From: a bacterium
GTDB taxonomy: Bacteria > Patescibacteriota > Andersenbacteria > UBA10190
Direction of reading: 5' to 3'
NCBI GenBank assembly: GCA_002686445.1
Contig: NZCO01000031.1
Coordinates: forward strand, 1 to 17,432
DNA: 17,432 bases
This document shows, piece after piece, positions 1-6,139 of this stretch (its first letter is position 1; each line of letters begins with the position of its first letter). The notes beneath the pieces were generated by a model that saw nothing but the letters and a program-made list of their open reading frames with translations, was not told the origin of the DNA and searched no databases. The translations under genes were made by a program, and so were the position numbers.

Positions 1-667
1 GATTGGAAAGAATATTTTGAATAACAGAAACCGATAAGACTTTTCCGCTTCTACTAAACAAGCCGATTGATTGTGCAATATTTTGGATATCTTTCAGAGA
101 ATGTTTGCCAGTTGCATATCTCCCAAACAATTTGCGAATAAGTGGCGAACGCTGGGCATCAGGCACGACAATATGTTCAAGTTTGTCATTCAAATATCCC
201 ACAGGTGCCCAGCCGGGCCATTCGCCACGGCGCAATTTTTGTCGAAGTCCGCGCTTTGTATTCTCTGAAAGATTATCAACAAAATATTTCGATTGACCAA
301 AAGCAATGTTCAGCATGAATTTGCCTTGTGGAGTTGGCTCAAACCAAAATGTAGGAGATTTTAGCGCTTTGATTTTTCCGCTATCTACGAGAAATATAAT
401 CCGTCCACCATCCACACTGTTTCTCGCCAGTCTATCGGGATGCCAAGCTAAAATCCCTTCCGCATGACCCAACTCCACGCGTGCGAGCATTTCATTAAAT
501 ATAGGACGCCCGGGCTCTTTTGCGGTCTGTGATTCCCGAAAAGTATCGACAATATGTAAATGCTCGCGCGTAGCAAATTCATTCAATTCAACTTCCTGCG
601 CTTCCAGCGATAAAACTTGTCTGTCGTCCTCGTCTGTTGATTTGCGAATGTATAAAAAGTAGTTCAT
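1..667 (-). CDS. Serine recombinase (resolvase/integrase type), 3' end cut off by window edge
   Basis: This reading frame is open from the ATG at 667 to the left edge, giving 222 residues of an unfinished protein. Serine recombinases cut and rejoin DNA at paired sites through a phosphoserine link. The N-terminal resolvase domain (about 1-135) shows the nucleophile context YIRKS, with Arg8 and Ser10, and the conserved DRLAR arginine motif at 78-82. Residues from about 138 onward (RGLRQKLRRGEWPGWAPVGY) match the start of the 'recombinase' domain found in large serine integrases and phage/transposon recombinases. The zinc-ribbon and coiled-coil C-terminus expected of that class would lie outside the window. 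No clear Shine-Dalgarno precedes the start. It lies 213 bp from the 3' end of tRNA-Asn, which fits the edge of an integrated element, but no attachment site can be proved here. Confidence 0.9.
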   Translation of the reverse strand, partial: MNYFLYIRKSTDEDDRQVLSLEAQEVELNEFATREHLHIVDTFRESQTAKEPGRPIFNEMLARVELGHAEGILAWHPDRLARNSVDGGRIIFLVDSGKIKALKSPTFWFEPTPQGKFMLNIAFGQSKYFVDNLSENTKRGLRQKLRRGEWPGWAPVGYLNDKLEHIVVPDAQRSPLIRKLFGRYATGKHSLKDIQNIAQSIGLFSRSGKVLSVSVIQNILSN

Positions 668-697
668 TGCTTTTGGTTGATTAAATTATTGCTTCAA

Positions 698-855
698 CTT
701 TTGCGAAGCAAAAGGAAAAAGATTGGCTCACAAGCGATAGCTTGAATGTTCGTAGGACATTGAACCCGCTTTTGCGGGATCGCGCGCTATCCGTTTTGTG
801 GCAAAAACCGTGGAAAATCCTCGTGGATTTTCCGCTTCCCTCCGCCGTAGGCGGA
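698..855. repeat. Chain of six short hairpins between the recombinase gene and tRNA-Asn
   Basis: Six unrelated inverted repeats stand almost head to tail: 698-714 (7-bp stem, GAA loop), 731-744 (5 bp, GATA loop), 745-761 (7 bp with one wobble, GTA loop), 765-778 (5 bp, TTTT loop), 812-833 (9 bp, TCGT loop) and 841-855 (6 bp, GTA loop). Their sequences differ and only the form repeats. The region lies upstream of the recombinase and downstream of the tRNA. No gene or convincing promoter is visible in it. Confidence 0.8.
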
Positions 856-879
856 CGAGAATTTGCGAGTTGTTCTGAA

Positions 880-954
880 TGGCTCCCAGGGTCAGATTCG
901 AACTGACAACCTAGTGGTTAACAGCCACTTGCTCTGCCATTGAGCTACCTGGGA
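880..954 (-). tRNA. tRNA-Asn (anticodon GTT), CCA encoded
   Basis: Read on the minus strand, the sequence folds into a full cloverleaf. The acceptor stem TCCCAGG/CCTGGGA has 7 bp. The D stem is GCTC/GAGC. The anticodon stem AGTGG/CCACT encloses loop CTGTTAA with anticodon GTT. The T stem is GTCAG/CTGAC with loop TTCGAAT. The discriminator is G and CCA is encoded at 882-880. It decodes asparagine codons AAC and AAT. Its first ten bases are also the last codons and stop of the GIY-YIG gene just upstream, so it is probably made from a transcript that passes through that gene. Confidence 0.96.
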
Positions 955-957
955 ATA
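942..957 (-). repeat. Direct repeat, copy 1 (5' part of tRNA-Asn)
   Basis: These 16 bases, covering the 5' acceptor strand and start of the D arm of the tRNA, are repeated exactly at 1245-1260 in the same orientation. The two copies bracket the GIY-YIG gene. Confidence 0.9.
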
Positions 958-1196
958 TACTGTTTAACGAACTGACGACCTCGATAACTTTTTAATTCTT
1001 TTTCTCGTTTTCGTGCCTCTTGGCGGCTAGGGTATTTTTCCGAATACACTAGCTCCCACGAACCATCAAAACGAGCAGTATAGCTTTTTTCAAATCGGTG
1101 ATCGTTATGCGCCTTCAGTCTTTCATTGAGATCTTCAGTTTCACCGGTATAGGTTTTTCCATGCTTGTGGTTGTAAACCACGTACACACAATACAT
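945..1196 (-). CDS. Small GIY-YIG nuclease-family protein (83 aa)
   Basis: The protein is a bare GIY-YIG domain with no DNA-binding extension. The first motif is CVY at 3-5 in place of GIY, and YTG stands at 16-18 in place of YIG. The LNERLKAHN helix carries Arg26, and the RQEARKREKELK segment contains the probable catalytic Glu65, as in the YhbQ/UPF0213 group. GIY-YIG domains cut DNA and occur in homing endonucleases, UvrC and many small orphan proteins. The start ATG at 1196 is the only good one. A TATAGT box at 1212-1207 lies just upstream, without a matching -35. The last codons (Ile-Pro-Arg-stop) lie within the tRNA-Asn 5' end. A second copy of that tRNA segment lies on the other side, so the gene looks inserted by or with a tRNA duplication. 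Its substrate is unknown. Confidence 0.85.
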   Translation of the reverse strand: MYCVYVVYNHKHGKTYTGETEDLNERLKAHNDHRFEKSYTARFDGSWELVYSEKYPSRQEARKREKELKSYRGRQFVKQYIPR

Positions 1197-1219
1197 ATCA
1201 CACTCAACTATAAGTGAAC

Positions 1220-1260
1220 TGCTCTGCCCCCGCCAGCTGGCGGGGAGCTACCTGGGAATA
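1220..1260 (-). pseudogene. Broken copy of the tRNA-Asn 5' end
   Basis: The block matches the complete tRNA over the 5' end (1245-1260 equals 942-957) and the far side of the D arm (1221-1228 equals 931-938). The three D-loop bases between these matches are replaced by 16 bases of a GC palindrome. Similarity stops after the D arm, so there is no anticodon, T arm or acceptor 3' strand. It is a remnant and cannot be a working tRNA. Confidence 0.8.
1228..1245. repeat. 18-bp perfect palindrome inside the tRNA remnant
   Basis: CCCCGCCAGCTGGCGGGG is self-complementary over its full length. It interrupts the D loop of the tRNA-Asn remnant, so it can be read as a small palindromic insertion. The intact tRNA copy nearby gives the uninterrupted state. 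Confidence 0.85.
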
Positions 1261-1513
1261 AATAGCTGACGCACGATGGGGTTTCTGTGAGAATGTTCCG
1301 CAACAACTCACATACGCTCCACACGTGCGCCAACTCAGTAGCGTAGATTCTCGTAAAGGTCGGATTTGCTGCTCGAAGCATGTTTGCTCGGCTAAACCCG
1401 ATCTATAAGAGATTACGCAAAATAGGGTACAAGCACCTTTCTCTGTGCCCCTCGATTGTTGCGCAAAAACACCTTTTTTTCAACTTTCTGGCCTCGTATG
1501 CGACCATAACGCC
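1261..1513. other. Intergenic stretch without a recognisable gene
   Basis: I see no gene, RNA or strong promoter between the tRNA remnant and the glycosyltransferase start. A TATAAG box at 1404-1409 could serve as a -10 for the plus-strand gene, but no acceptable -35 stands at the right distance. The transcription start for the tRNA/nuclease unit on the minus strand should also lie here, but I cannot place it. Confidence 0.5.
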
Positions 1514-3676
1514 ATGCCCCGAAACCACTTATACGGATACATCCTAGCGGCAGCGATCGCGATTATTCTGATCACCATTCTGCCCACTGATTATAAACAA
1601 GTGCTGTCTCGCGGAACCGATAGCTACGAAACCCATAAAGCGGTGGCGGGGAGCGGCACGGTACAGCAAATAGTCACATCTGATCGAACTATTGCTGGCG
1701 TCGGTGCGCTCGCTGTTGATTTCAAGCGCTCGGGCAACCTTGCCCCGCTCGTGGTTGAGGTCACCAACGCATCGGGAGGCGAGCTTGCTCACGCCATCAT
1801 AGATCCCAACCAGATTGCTGACGATGAGCTCGCCTGGGCTCGCTTTGAAACTGGTTCAATCCCCGCCGGCGAACCAGTAACCATAATGTTGTCAGCTCCT
1901 GAAGCAACGGGAGCCAACCCGTACGGCATTCGCTTCGACGCCGAAACGGAACACCTGGCTATCGGCGTGATCGAATCCATCTCCGTATGGGAACAAATTA
2001 CCCGCTGGGATACGGCTCACCCGCGATTGAGCCGTTTCGTCCTCGCCATGTTAATCGGCGCCATCGGCTTGGCACTGCTTTCTATCAAACACGTCGAGGA
2101 AATATTAGATCGCCCATGGGTATTCCCTGCCGCGCTGGGCATCTTGGCTGCTATCGCGGTACTGCTACGCATTCAAACTGCTGGCGCCATCGACAGCCTG
2201 TTCGGCGGCGACGCCTTTAACTACGTCATGAAATCCCGCGCCTGGATCGAAAGTGCCGATCCGTTCGCTATCGATCCACGTAAAGCACCGTTCATGTCAC
2301 TACTGCTCTTGCCCGGGTTGTCACTTATCGATCCGCTGGTCATGGGCCAGATGATCGGTATCGTGAGCGCCGCCGCAGGGGCGATCCTTATTGCCCTTAT
2401 CGCTCGTCGGCTAGAACTCCCCAAAGTGTTGGCGCTCACTGCTGCCGCACTGCTAATTGTGAACCGCTATTGGTGGTGGGAGTCAGTGACCGGTTTAGCC
2501 AACATCCCTTATGTCGTCTTACTTCTCGCAGCCACACTCGCCTTTTTGGCAGCTCGTCCTTACTTAGTCGGTGTGCTAGCCGGCCTCGCGACACTCACTC
2601 GGTATGAAGGCGTGCTAGCGCTGGCCACATTACTACCAAGCTTGTGGGTCTTAACGCCGCGATGGCGCACCGTGTGGCGAAGCATCCTGCCAGCGATTAT
2701 TCTCATCGCCTTGCCCTTGGCTCTGTGGCCACTAACCGGAAATAGCGGTGTGCGGTCCGCGAGTGACCTACTCGGAGACCCGGGACTCTACATCGCTTGG
2801 GATTGGCACGACTATGTTAATAATTTGCAGCGATTCCGCACCTTTGTCGGCCGGATGTGGTTCTTGCAAGGGTTAGTCGGCAATCAACTCACCGTCTTTA
2901 TTGGTGGCCTGGTCGCAGGCTTGCTGGTTGCTACCCGTAATCGCTGGCCGCGACAGCTGACCATTGCAGTCGCGCTCGTCCCGTTTGCCGCTGGAGCCGC
3001 ACTGCTCGGATTTGTAGCCTACGGCAACCAAGAACTATTGAAAGTGGCCCTAACGGGACTAACCGCCACTGTCGGACTTGGCCTCGGCTACCTACTGCTA
3101 CGCCAACCCCGCCGCGCCATACCGCTAGTGCTGATGGTGGTAGCGCAAGTGCTGTTCGTTACCGCGATCCTCCCCAAGGACCGCTACTACATGATCGTGG
3201 TTCCCTTTGCCGCATTGTTCCTCGTGATTGGCGTGGCCTCGCTCGTCGACTGGCAACGCACGTGGCAAAAGATGGGAGTCTTACTCACGCTTGGCGCGGT
3301 GATAGGAATGACCTATGCCAGCACTACCAATTCTCTGCCCGGACAAATCTCTGAGTACAACGATAAGAGCGGACCAGCCACAGAACTTGTTAACGTCGGT
3401 AAGTATTTCCGACAACACCCCGGCCGAGTCGGAGGACCGCGCTACGCGGACCTATTCTTACGAGTCTACCGGTCACCACGCACCGTCACGCTGCTGGCGA
3501 CTGAAAAACCGCTGACCGCAGCCGACGAATTACAACGACTCCGCGAGGCGGAGGTGGAATTCGTATTTAGTGTTAAATCGGGCAAGGATTTAGTCAGTTT
3601 GGAGACATTCCCGAATGCATTTACTCTGGAGGCCGAGCTTCCTGGCGCAAAAATATTCCGGCTGCTGCCGGAATAG
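1514..3676 (+). CDS. GT-C fold membrane glycosyltransferase (PMT/ArnT-like)
   Basis: This is a 720-residue polytopic membrane protein resembling the dolichyl/polyprenyl-phosphate sugar transferases (GT39/GT83, PMT_2). Such enzymes move a sugar from a lipid carrier to an acceptor on the outer face of the membrane. The first membrane helix is at about 8-26, followed by an outside domain of roughly 140 residues, a second helix, and a long series of helices. The motif GGDAFNYVMKSRAW has its acidic residue at 233, where GT-C enzymes keep the catalytic Asp of the first outer loop. A soluble tail of about 110 residues ends the protein. I chose the ATG at 1514 because it places the first helix at the N-terminus; a GTG at 1445 is in frame but would add a non-signal extension. 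No Shine-Dalgarno is visible at either. Donor and acceptor are unknown. The gene converges with the cyclophilin gene, 18 nt away. Confidence 0.85.
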   Translation: MPRNHLYGYILAAAIAIILITILPTDYKQVLSRGTDSYETHKAVAGSGTVQQIVTSDRTIAGVGALAVDFKRSGNLAPLVVEVTNASGGELAHAIIDPNQIADDELAWARFETGSIPAGEPVTIMLSAPEATGANPYGIRFDAETEHLAIGVIESISVWEQITRWDTAHPRLSRFVLAMLIGAIGLALLSIKHVEEILDRPWVFPAALGILAAIAVLLRIQTAGAIDSLFGGDAFNYVMKSRAWIESADPFAIDPRKAPFMSLLLLPGLSLIDPLVMGQMIGIVSAAAGAILIALIARRLELPKVLALTAAALLIVNRYWWWESVTGLANIPYVVLLLAATLAFLAARPYLVGVLAGLATLTRYEGVLALATLLPSLWVLTPRWRTVWRSILPAIILIALPLALWPLTGNSGVRSASDLLGDPGLYIAWDWHDYVNNLQRFRTFVGRMWFLQGLVGNQLTVFIGGLVAGLLVATRNRWPRQLTIAVALVPFAAGAALLGFVAYGNQELLKVALTGLTATVGLGLGYLLLRQPRRAIPLVLMVVAQVLFVTAILPKDRYYMIVVPFAALFLVIGVASLVDWQRTWQKMGVLLTLGAVIGMTYASTTNSLPGQISEYNDKSGPATELVNVGKYFRQHPGRVGGPRYADLFLRVYRSPRTVTLLATEKPLTAADELQRLREAEVEFVFSVKSGKDLVSLETFPNAFTLEAELPGAKIFRLLPE

Positions 3677-3694
3677 GAGACTCGCGATATTTTT

Positions 3695-4555
3695 CTATTC
3701 TAGCGGCTGCAAACCAGAACCGCCGCCAGCGACACTCACGACAATGTCCTCTATAATGATGGGCTCAACGGGATTATCATTCGAGTCGGTCTCGACAGCA
3801 GAGATCAAATCAACGATATCCATGCCCTGCTGCACGACTCCGAAGGGAGTGTGTTTGCCGTTCAAGCTAGCAGTTTCTTTGGTCGTAATAATGAAGAACT
3901 GACTGCCATTCGTGTTGGGACCGGAGTTGGCCATAGCCAGTATGCCGCGCACCAGCGGGAATGATTCTACCTGTGTCGTATAGACGTAGCCCTGTGCTTC
4001 ATAAAACTGTTTGATGGAAAGGTCAGCAGCGCCTTCTGGCAGCCCCGCCAACTGTGACGGGTCAATTGCATCGGCTAACTTCGTTTGATGTAATCCGTAT
4101 GACTCGGCATTAATCTCGTCCGGGAACTGATACCCGGGGCCACCCTGCCCATGCGTCGCCCGATTCGCTAGGTCTTTCGAATTGGGATCGCCACCTTGAA
4201 TCATGAAGTCAGGAATAACGCGGTGGAAGGTCGTTCCGTCGTAGAAATTTTCTTTCGCTAGCTTTACAAAATTACCGACCGTCAGTGGCGCTCGCGATCC
4301 ATCCAAACCGATAACTATGTCGCCTTTGTTGGTTTTGAGCGTAACGCTAACGACGCCTGCAATCGGCTCGATATCACTACCAGGAGCTGCGGGTGGCCAA
4401 GGAACGGTACTGTCGTCAGTCATAGGTGTTGATTCAGGAGCGCGCGTTGGCGACACCGGCACTTTCAATTCGCCGTCCGGACGCAGCAGATACACCAAAC
4501 CGCCCAGCACAACGGCTACGGCTACCAGTATCAGCACATAGGTACTCTTCGGCAT
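3695..4555 (-). CDS. Membrane-anchored cyclophilin-type peptidyl-prolyl isomerase
   Basis: Cyclophilins speed cis/trans isomerisation of Xaa-Pro bonds. Residues 5-24 form a single N-terminal membrane helix, followed by a Pro/Ser/Thr-rich linker (about 30-65) and the catalytic domain (about 69-275), so the enzyme probably acts outside the cytoplasm on exported proteins. Active-site blocks are clear: FHRVIPDFMIQGGDP (Arg112, Phe117, Gln120), MANSGPNTNGSQFFI (Gln219, Phe220) and LNGKHTPFG, where His235 stands in place of the Trp of human cyclophilin A. About 50 residues (152-203) are inserted between the PDEINAES and RGILAMANSG segments, longer than in E. coli PpiA or PpiB. The gene is 57 nt downstream of rpoD on the same strand and is probably the last gene of that operon. 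Confidence 0.93.
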   Translation of the reverse strand: MPKSTYVLILVAVAVVLGGLVYLLRPDGELKVPVSPTRAPESTPMTDDSTVPWPPAAPGSDIEPIAGVVSVTLKTNKGDIVIGLDGSRAPLTVGNFVKLAKENFYDGTTFHRVIPDFMIQGGDPNSKDLANRATHGQGGPGYQFPDEINAESYGLHQTKLADAIDPSQLAGLPEGAADLSIKQFYEAQGYVYTTQVESFPLVRGILAMANSGPNTNGSQFFIITTKETASLNGKHTPFGVVQQGMDIVDLISAVETDSNDNPVEPIIIEDIVVSVAGGGSGLQPLE

Positions 4556-4612
4556 AGCGCTTAACTATATAGAAAAAAGGTCGGACTGCCATAGCTAGTT
4601 GTACACGGGTGC

Positions 4613-5986
4613 CTAATAATCGCGGAGCTTACGGAGCTTGTTGTGCTCACGTATCTTCTCCAGCGCCTTAGCCTCAATCTGTCGAATACGTTCTCGTGTC
4701 ACATCAAACTCGCGCCCTACCTCTTCTAAGGTGTGGTTCATGCCATCAATCAAACCAAAGCGCATCTCGAGGATCTTTTGCTCGCGCGGTGTCAGGTCAC
4801 TCAAGATTTCACGCACGTGTTCGTTTAAGAGCTCGCGACCCGCAGCCTGCTGCGGCGTAATCGTATCTTCATCTTCGATGAAGTCCTTCAATGTTGAATC
4901 TTCCTCGTCCTCACCAACCGACGCATCGATAGAAACCGTTTCCTGAGAAATCTTCATAATATGGCGAACCTTATCAACGGGTAGTTCCATTTCCGCGGCA
5001 ATTTCTTCCGGCAGTGGATCCCGTCCCAAGTCCTGCAACAGTCGTCGCTGCACCTGCGTAAACCGATTGATCGTCTCCACCATGTGGACCGGAATACGAA
5101 TCGTACGTGACTGATCGGCTAGCGCACGAGTAATCGCCTGGCGAATCCACCAGGTACCGTACGTAGAGAATTTATACCCTTTGCGATAATCAAATTTTTC
5201 TACGGCCCGGAACAAACCGAGATTTCCTTCTTGAATCAAGTCCAACAATGAAAGATTTTTCCGTCCAGTATATTTTTTAGCAATCGAAACCACCAACCGT
5301 AGGTTAGCCTCGGCCAATCGTTTGCGTGCCTCGGCATCGCCCTGTTCAATCCGCTTGGCTAGCTCCACTTCTTCTTCAGCTTTCAACAGTGCCACCTTAC
5401 CGATCTCACGCAGATACATCTGGACTGAATCATCAGAGATCGCACTGACATCAACGATGGTGTCTTTTGAACCCTCACGCTTGTTGACTTCCTTCTTGGT
5501 CGGTAACGTATCAGGCAGCTCAAAGCTGATCAAATTATCTTCAGGCTCTTCAACGTGAATACCCCGATCGTCAAGTGACGAGTAGATCGCTTCTAGGCCC
5601 TCAATGTTTTCCTCTACTTCCGGTAAGGCATACATGATCTCCGATTCCGTCACAAAGCCTGCCTGCAGCCCTTTTTTCAGCAGTGACAACACTGGGTCAG
5701 AAACGACTAGCTCTTCGGGAGTAAGTTTTGGTCCACGACGCCGAGCTGGCTTACGCTTGGCAGCCTTCTTTTTCTTACCTTTAGCCGGCTTCTTGGCTGG
5801 TGCCTTCTTTTTCGGCTTTGCAGCCTTCTTTGTTACTTTCTTCTTAGCTGGCGCTTTCTTGGCCGGTTTTTTTGCTCGTGCTTTAACGACGCCTTTTTTC
5901 TTAGCCGTGGTCTTTTTCTTCTTTTTCGGTTTTGCTTTGGGTTTTGCGGGCATTAGCGTAAATCGCGTTAGCGTATGTATTGGCAC
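4613..5986 (-). CDS. rpoD: Primary sigma factor RpoD (sigma-70 family) with lysine-rich N-terminal tail
   Basis: Housekeeping sigma factor, which directs RNA polymerase to -35/-10 promoters. Residues 13-87 are a Lys/Ala/Pro tail resembling histone H1. A region 1.1-like domain follows (about 97-145), then region 1.2 (about 186-217), region 2 (about 219-300, containing FDYRKGYKFSTYGTWWIRQA), region 3 (about 303-380) and region 4 (about 392-450) with the recognition helix in EEVGREFDVTRERIRQIEAKA. The usual 'YATWW' reads YGTWW here. The start is GTG at 5986, supported by AGGAGG at 6001-5996 with 9 nt spacing; the ATG twelve codons in (5953) has no such site. Region 1.1 plus all four core regions point to a primary rather than alternative sigma. 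It lies 153 nt downstream of dnaG, the classical order. Confidence 0.97.
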   Translation of the reverse strand: MPIHTLTRFTLMPAKPKAKPKKKKKTTAKKKGVVKARAKKPAKKAPAKKKVTKKAAKPKKKAPAKKPAKGKKKKAAKRKPARRRGPKLTPEELVVSDPVLSLLKKGLQAGFVTESEIMYALPEVEENIEGLEAIYSSLDDRGIHVEEPEDNLISFELPDTLPTKKEVNKREGSKDTIVDVSAISDDSVQMYLREIGKVALLKAEEEVELAKRIEQGDAEARKRLAEANLRLVVSIAKKYTGRKNLSLLDLIQEGNLGLFRAVEKFDYRKGYKFSTYGTWWIRQAITRALADQSRTIRIPVHMVETINRFTQVQRRLLQDLGRDPLPEEIAAEMELPVDKVRHIMKISQETVSIDASVGEDEEDSTLKDFIEDEDTITPQQAAGRELLNEHVREILSDLTPREQKILEMRFGLIDGMNHTLEEVGREFDVTRERIRQIEAKALEKIREHNKLRKLRDY

Positions 5987-5995
5987 ACTGTACAG

Positions 5996-6001
5996 CCTCC
6001 T
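5996..6001 (-). promoter_or_regulatory. Strong Shine-Dalgarno site that fixes the rpoD GTG start
   Basis: AGGAGG on the minus strand lies 9 nt before the GTG at 5986. Most other genes in the window lack such a site, so it is informative. The spacer contains the 8-bp palindrome CTGTACAG (5988-5995). Confidence 0.75.
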
Positions 6002-6070
6002 CTTATATATGTATAGCCTTGTGGACCACTGATTTTACCGGTTCTCCCCTAAATAGATGCCTCGATGGCT

Positions 6071-6101
6071 ACTCTACTCAATATCTTTTCATAATTGTCA
6101 A
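6071..6101 (-). promoter_or_regulatory. Possible sigma-70 promoter for rpoD
   Basis: On the minus strand, TTGACA (6101-6096) is a perfect -35. The best -10 is TAGAGT (6076-6071, 4 of 6 matches) at 19 nt spacing, longer than ideal. It lies in the 153-nt dnaG-rpoD gap, where extra rpoD promoters are known in other bacteria. Confidence 0.35.
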
Positions 6102-6102
6102 T

Positions 6103-6117
6103 CTTCGACAAGGTCAG
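6103..6117. repeat. Possible degenerate copy of the TTCGACAAGCTCAG repeat
   Basis: CTTCGACAAGGTCAG differs by one base from the repeat core seen at 15477-15491 and, inverted, at 11439-11453. The flanking arms of the repeat are missing, so chance similarity is possible. Confidence 0.35.
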
Positions 6118-6139
6118 AATAGCAAACTGTACACAGGCT

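Noticed and set aside
698..855. CRISPR array.
   Set aside because: The units are inverted repeats of different sequence and no repeat recurs at regular spacing.
880..954. A pseudo-tRNA because its 5' end overlaps a coding gene.
   Set aside because: All stems pair, the loops are conserved and CCA is encoded, so it looks functional.
1445..1513. GTG at 1445 as start of the membrane glycosyltransferase.
   Set aside because: It would put 23 residues without signal character before the first membrane helix, and has no ribosome site. The ATG at 1514 fits the topology.
5604..6032. Open frame opposite the 5' part of rpoD encoding a Phe/Ala-rich 'protein'.
   Set aside because: It is the antisense of the lysine-rich tail: AAG/AAA codons read backwards give Phe and Leu. 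It has no ribosome site.
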